NCBI GenBank assembly: GCA_003342815.1
Contig: PTEX01000120.1
Span: 141,214-205,213 of the forward strand
Origin: Eudromia elegans
Taxonomy: Eukaryota; Chordata; Aves; Tinamiformes; Tinamidae
DNA: 64,000 nt
Reading direction: 5' to 3'
Every line of letters begins with the position of its first letter. The stretch's first letter is position 1. A program made the translations under genes and the position numbers. Shown here one piece after another: positions 61,441 through 64,000 of this stretch. Under the pieces are notes generated by a model that was not told the DNA's origin, ran no database searches, and saw nothing but the letters and a program-made list of their open reading frames with translations.

Positions 61441-64000
61441 CAGAGACACGTTCGCCCTTTCCAAAAAACGCTGAGCGTATTTGAACAGGCAAAATGAGTT
61501 TGTGTTGGTTGAACACTTCCAGCCACGCGACCTCAGCAGCTTTAAACTGGTCAGAATGCCCCTAGAATTGGGTTTACTCTGCTCAGGTCCATGGCTGAGG
61601 AAGGTGAGGGAGGTGTCCAGGGCTGAAGCACAAGCCTGGGCTTCGTTCCTACAACAGCAAGACATATGGGTTCCCTCTGGCTTTTCCTACTCCCTTTTGG
61701 ACTTTCTGAAGTAGGGATGACACTGTTAACCAAGGGAGAATAAAGATAAATTCAGTAAAGTTGGCTAGATCTTTGATTCCTGAATTGGACTGAATACAAT
61801 AGTGCAAATGCATTCAAGAAAATCTAAATATAGGGTTAAAACAAAGCATGCTAAATAAATAGCAATAAATGATTTCTCAAAAAGATCTAATAAGTTTTAA
61901 CATATTATCAGTGAACTTGACGTATTCTATATAATCTTAGTGACAGGATAAAACAGAGTGTGTGCAGCTGCCAATAAGGTAGAATGCTTTTCTATTTCCT
62001 CTTCATTGCTTACTTCAGTGCGGAAGGACCACTGCTCCCAAGATTTACTTTTGCTTAAATCTGAGCAGTAAAATTCAACATTTTCTGCTGGAACCATTCT
62101 ATATACAACCTGTCCATTAGTCACCTAATACATTTTTTATCACTTCATAGTTCATTTTCTTCCTTTGACCTTTGAGGATTCCCAAAGAATTCTAAAACCC
62201 ATTAGTATCTATGAACACTCACAGTAAATCCATAAATGATTGCTTAATGGTCATTGCTAATCAGAATTAAGCAATCTTGGCATAGCTAAAGCCTTTGTAT
62301 GCTATTACTTTTTGTATGGTATTACTTTTTTCTGTAGTACACATTTTTTTCTTTATTTATTTACAATAGCTATTTGATGTATTGGATGATAAAATAAATG
62401 TGTATTTCTGAGAAAAAGCCAATAAAATACTATATGCGGCAAATGCTGAAGCCATATGCATTTAGTGAGAGGGGGAGTTTTTAGAATTGATAGGAAGGCT
62501 GTTTATGAGCATCACAGGGAGCTTATATAATGTTGATAGGGATGGATGCTGGATCTCAAAGCAACAGATAATAGCAGTTAGAGTCATAACAGAAGAACTT
62601 CAAAAGGTCTGATTTCATGTAGATAAACATCCCAGCGGCCAGATGTTTATCTGCAGCTTATCTAGTCTAGACTGTGCAGGGCTGCTGGAAGCCTCCCAAG
62701 AATTCACAAATTCCCGGGTACCTCGGCTTCCAGGTAGGCTGGAAATTAAGTGTGAAGAGACAGACTCACAATATTTTGGCACTTCTGCTTTACTGCCTGC
62801 TACACCTGTGGAGTGCAGAGGTCAGCTCAGATTCTAAGTGCTGGACCAAGCAGAGCCACATTGGAGCTCCTCGGTGCTAGACACGGTGCAAACATAAAGG
62901 CACAGGCAGCTTTGCCCACCTCAGTGAATTTACCATCTACAAAGGAAGTGAGGGAGGAGTGCATTGTGCAAATAGTGCAGATAGCTGTTGATTTATGAAT
63001 GGTCTGTTAATTTTTCAGCGCTCTATTCTTCCAGTGCAAGTGCAAAATGTACTTCATCTTTATATCAAATTTTAAATGTTAAGCTCAAGCACGTGAATGA
63101 TGCAGAGTTCTCAGAAACTGTGAAAGATTCCTGGGGATTTGATAGACGCTTGATTAATCTGTCTTTGGATGACAACAGAACTTTGCATGTGAGATGCGTA
63201 TGTTAAAACACTGGAACACTAAACTGAGACAAGACAATCTGCTTCTAATACAAGAAATTATGTTTGATACCTGCTTAATCTGCCCATGTGTAGTAGTGAA
63301 CACACTGTATAGTCTCAGGAGTTTATTGTTAGACTCCTTTGAAGCCCCATCCCCCAAAATCTTGTGAATATGGGAGACTCTCAGTACCACTTTGCATGTT
63401 TGCAGTTCTAGTAATTGCAGAAGCATGAATGCCAAAAGCTAAAAATGCATAAAAATGAAAAAAAAAATCAGCATTTATTATTTTAAAAAATCTGAAGTCT
63501 TAAAGCCAGTTGCTTGTTTTCAAGGCTTGATTCATGATTTTGAATGTCTGACACTGGAAGAATTGGCCTAGTTATTGATGATTCACAGGGAAATTACAAA
63601 GCTGTAAATAGACCTTAGCCTACTTATTTAGCTTAGTTTTTATTTTTAAATAGTTGCATCCCTCCTGCGTGCCAAATAACCTCTGTTTTTATTTAAGACA
63701 AATGATACTGGATATGGGAACTGATAAACTGAGGTTATCTGCTGCTGGGTGTCTTGGAGGAAGGGAAGCTGAATTCAGCATAAGGTTTGCTCGAGCCAGG
63801 AACAGATGTAATGGTCTAAGCATCTGAGGCTCATGATTTGTTGGCTCCCTCCTTCTGCGTCTTTGTCACACATTGTTCCACTTCTGGTTTGGGGAGCCCA
63901 GCTGGGAATGGCAGGGCTCTCCTGGATAGCTAATGCCACAATGTTCCCTCTTTAATTGTCACCATGTTCCTCATCCAAAGCCCACTGAAGCCTGGGGAGA

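Larger units (their letters stand above)
57231..64000. other. Intergenic region downstream of TXN2
   Basis: No protein or RNA gene is recognisable. By human synteny MYH9 should follow on the same strand, but none of its exons is present. The region includes a poly-T run, a 32-bp tandem duplication, a CCTCT array, a small CpG-rich block and, from about 60.7 kb on, long AT-rich stretches. Short open frames appear to be chance. Confidence 0.7.

Noticed and set aside
61927-62124. Minus-strand frame with an acidic, protein-like translation
   Set aside because: It starts at GTG (an internal ATG exists), is short, matches no family I know and lies in AT-rich intergenic DNA.
57231-64000. Search for MYH9 5' exons expected by synteny
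   Set aside because: No myosin head-like coding segment occurs in any frame; the gene must lie beyond the window.

Overview
The window is vertebrate nuclear DNA, most probably from a bird (an archosaur at least). Genes are split into short exons with GT-AG introns, the interspersed repeats are 3'-truncated CR1 LINEs with the ATTCTGTGATTCTG-type tail, introns are compact, and the four recognisable genes keep the order and common orientation of human 22q12.3: CACNG2, EIF3D, FOXRED2, TXN2, with MYH9 expected next. All four read on the + strand. I recognised the proteins from remembered family sequences; no search was run.

Layout. 1-7765 is the end of a large CACNG2 intron; exon 1 lies outside the window. 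Coding exons 2-4 of CACNG2 (stargazin, TARP gamma-2) lie at 7766-12831. They are followed by a long candidate 3' UTR holding a G-quadruplex-like run, an A-rich tract, a (CA)n array and an unexpected CpG-rich block (about 13.95-15.45 kb), with a poly(A) signal at 15912. About 15.9-29.6 kb is intergenic, without a recognised gene but with two more CpG-rich blocks, MIR-like relics and one exon-like open frame on the minus strand. EIF3D (translation initiation factor 3 subunit d) starts in a CpG island at 29.6-30.3 kb. Its coding exons run from 30188 to 36087; the last few codons are unclear because the terminal exon lies next to homopolymer blocks that look like assembly damage.

FOXRED2 (ERFAD, an ER flavoprotein of ER-associated degradation) follows. 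Its promoter holds a 95-bp N gap, E-box palindromes, an array of nine NF-Y-type CCAAT boxes and a GGGGAT minisatellite. Eight coding exons (38934-46828) give a 682-residue protein with a signal peptide, two dinucleotide-binding motifs and a C-terminal KDEL. TXN2 (mitochondrial thioredoxin 2) follows from a CpG/CCAAT promoter at 48.9-49.3 kb, with three coding exons (49532-56594) and two poly(A) signals. 57.2-64 kb is intergenic, with low-complexity runs and a small CpG-rich block.

The genes do not form an operon-like pathway. They are a conserved syntenic neighbourhood: one brain-specific AMPA-receptor auxiliary subunit and three broadly expressed genes for translation, ER quality control and mitochondrial redox balance. 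I found no clearly new biological system. The points most worth a second look are the CCAAT array before FOXRED2, the unresolved EIF3D 3' end, a nested CR1-in-CR1 insertion, paired hairpins in FOXRED2 intron 1, the CpG-rich block after CACNG2, and the minus-strand exon-like frame at 24979-25140.
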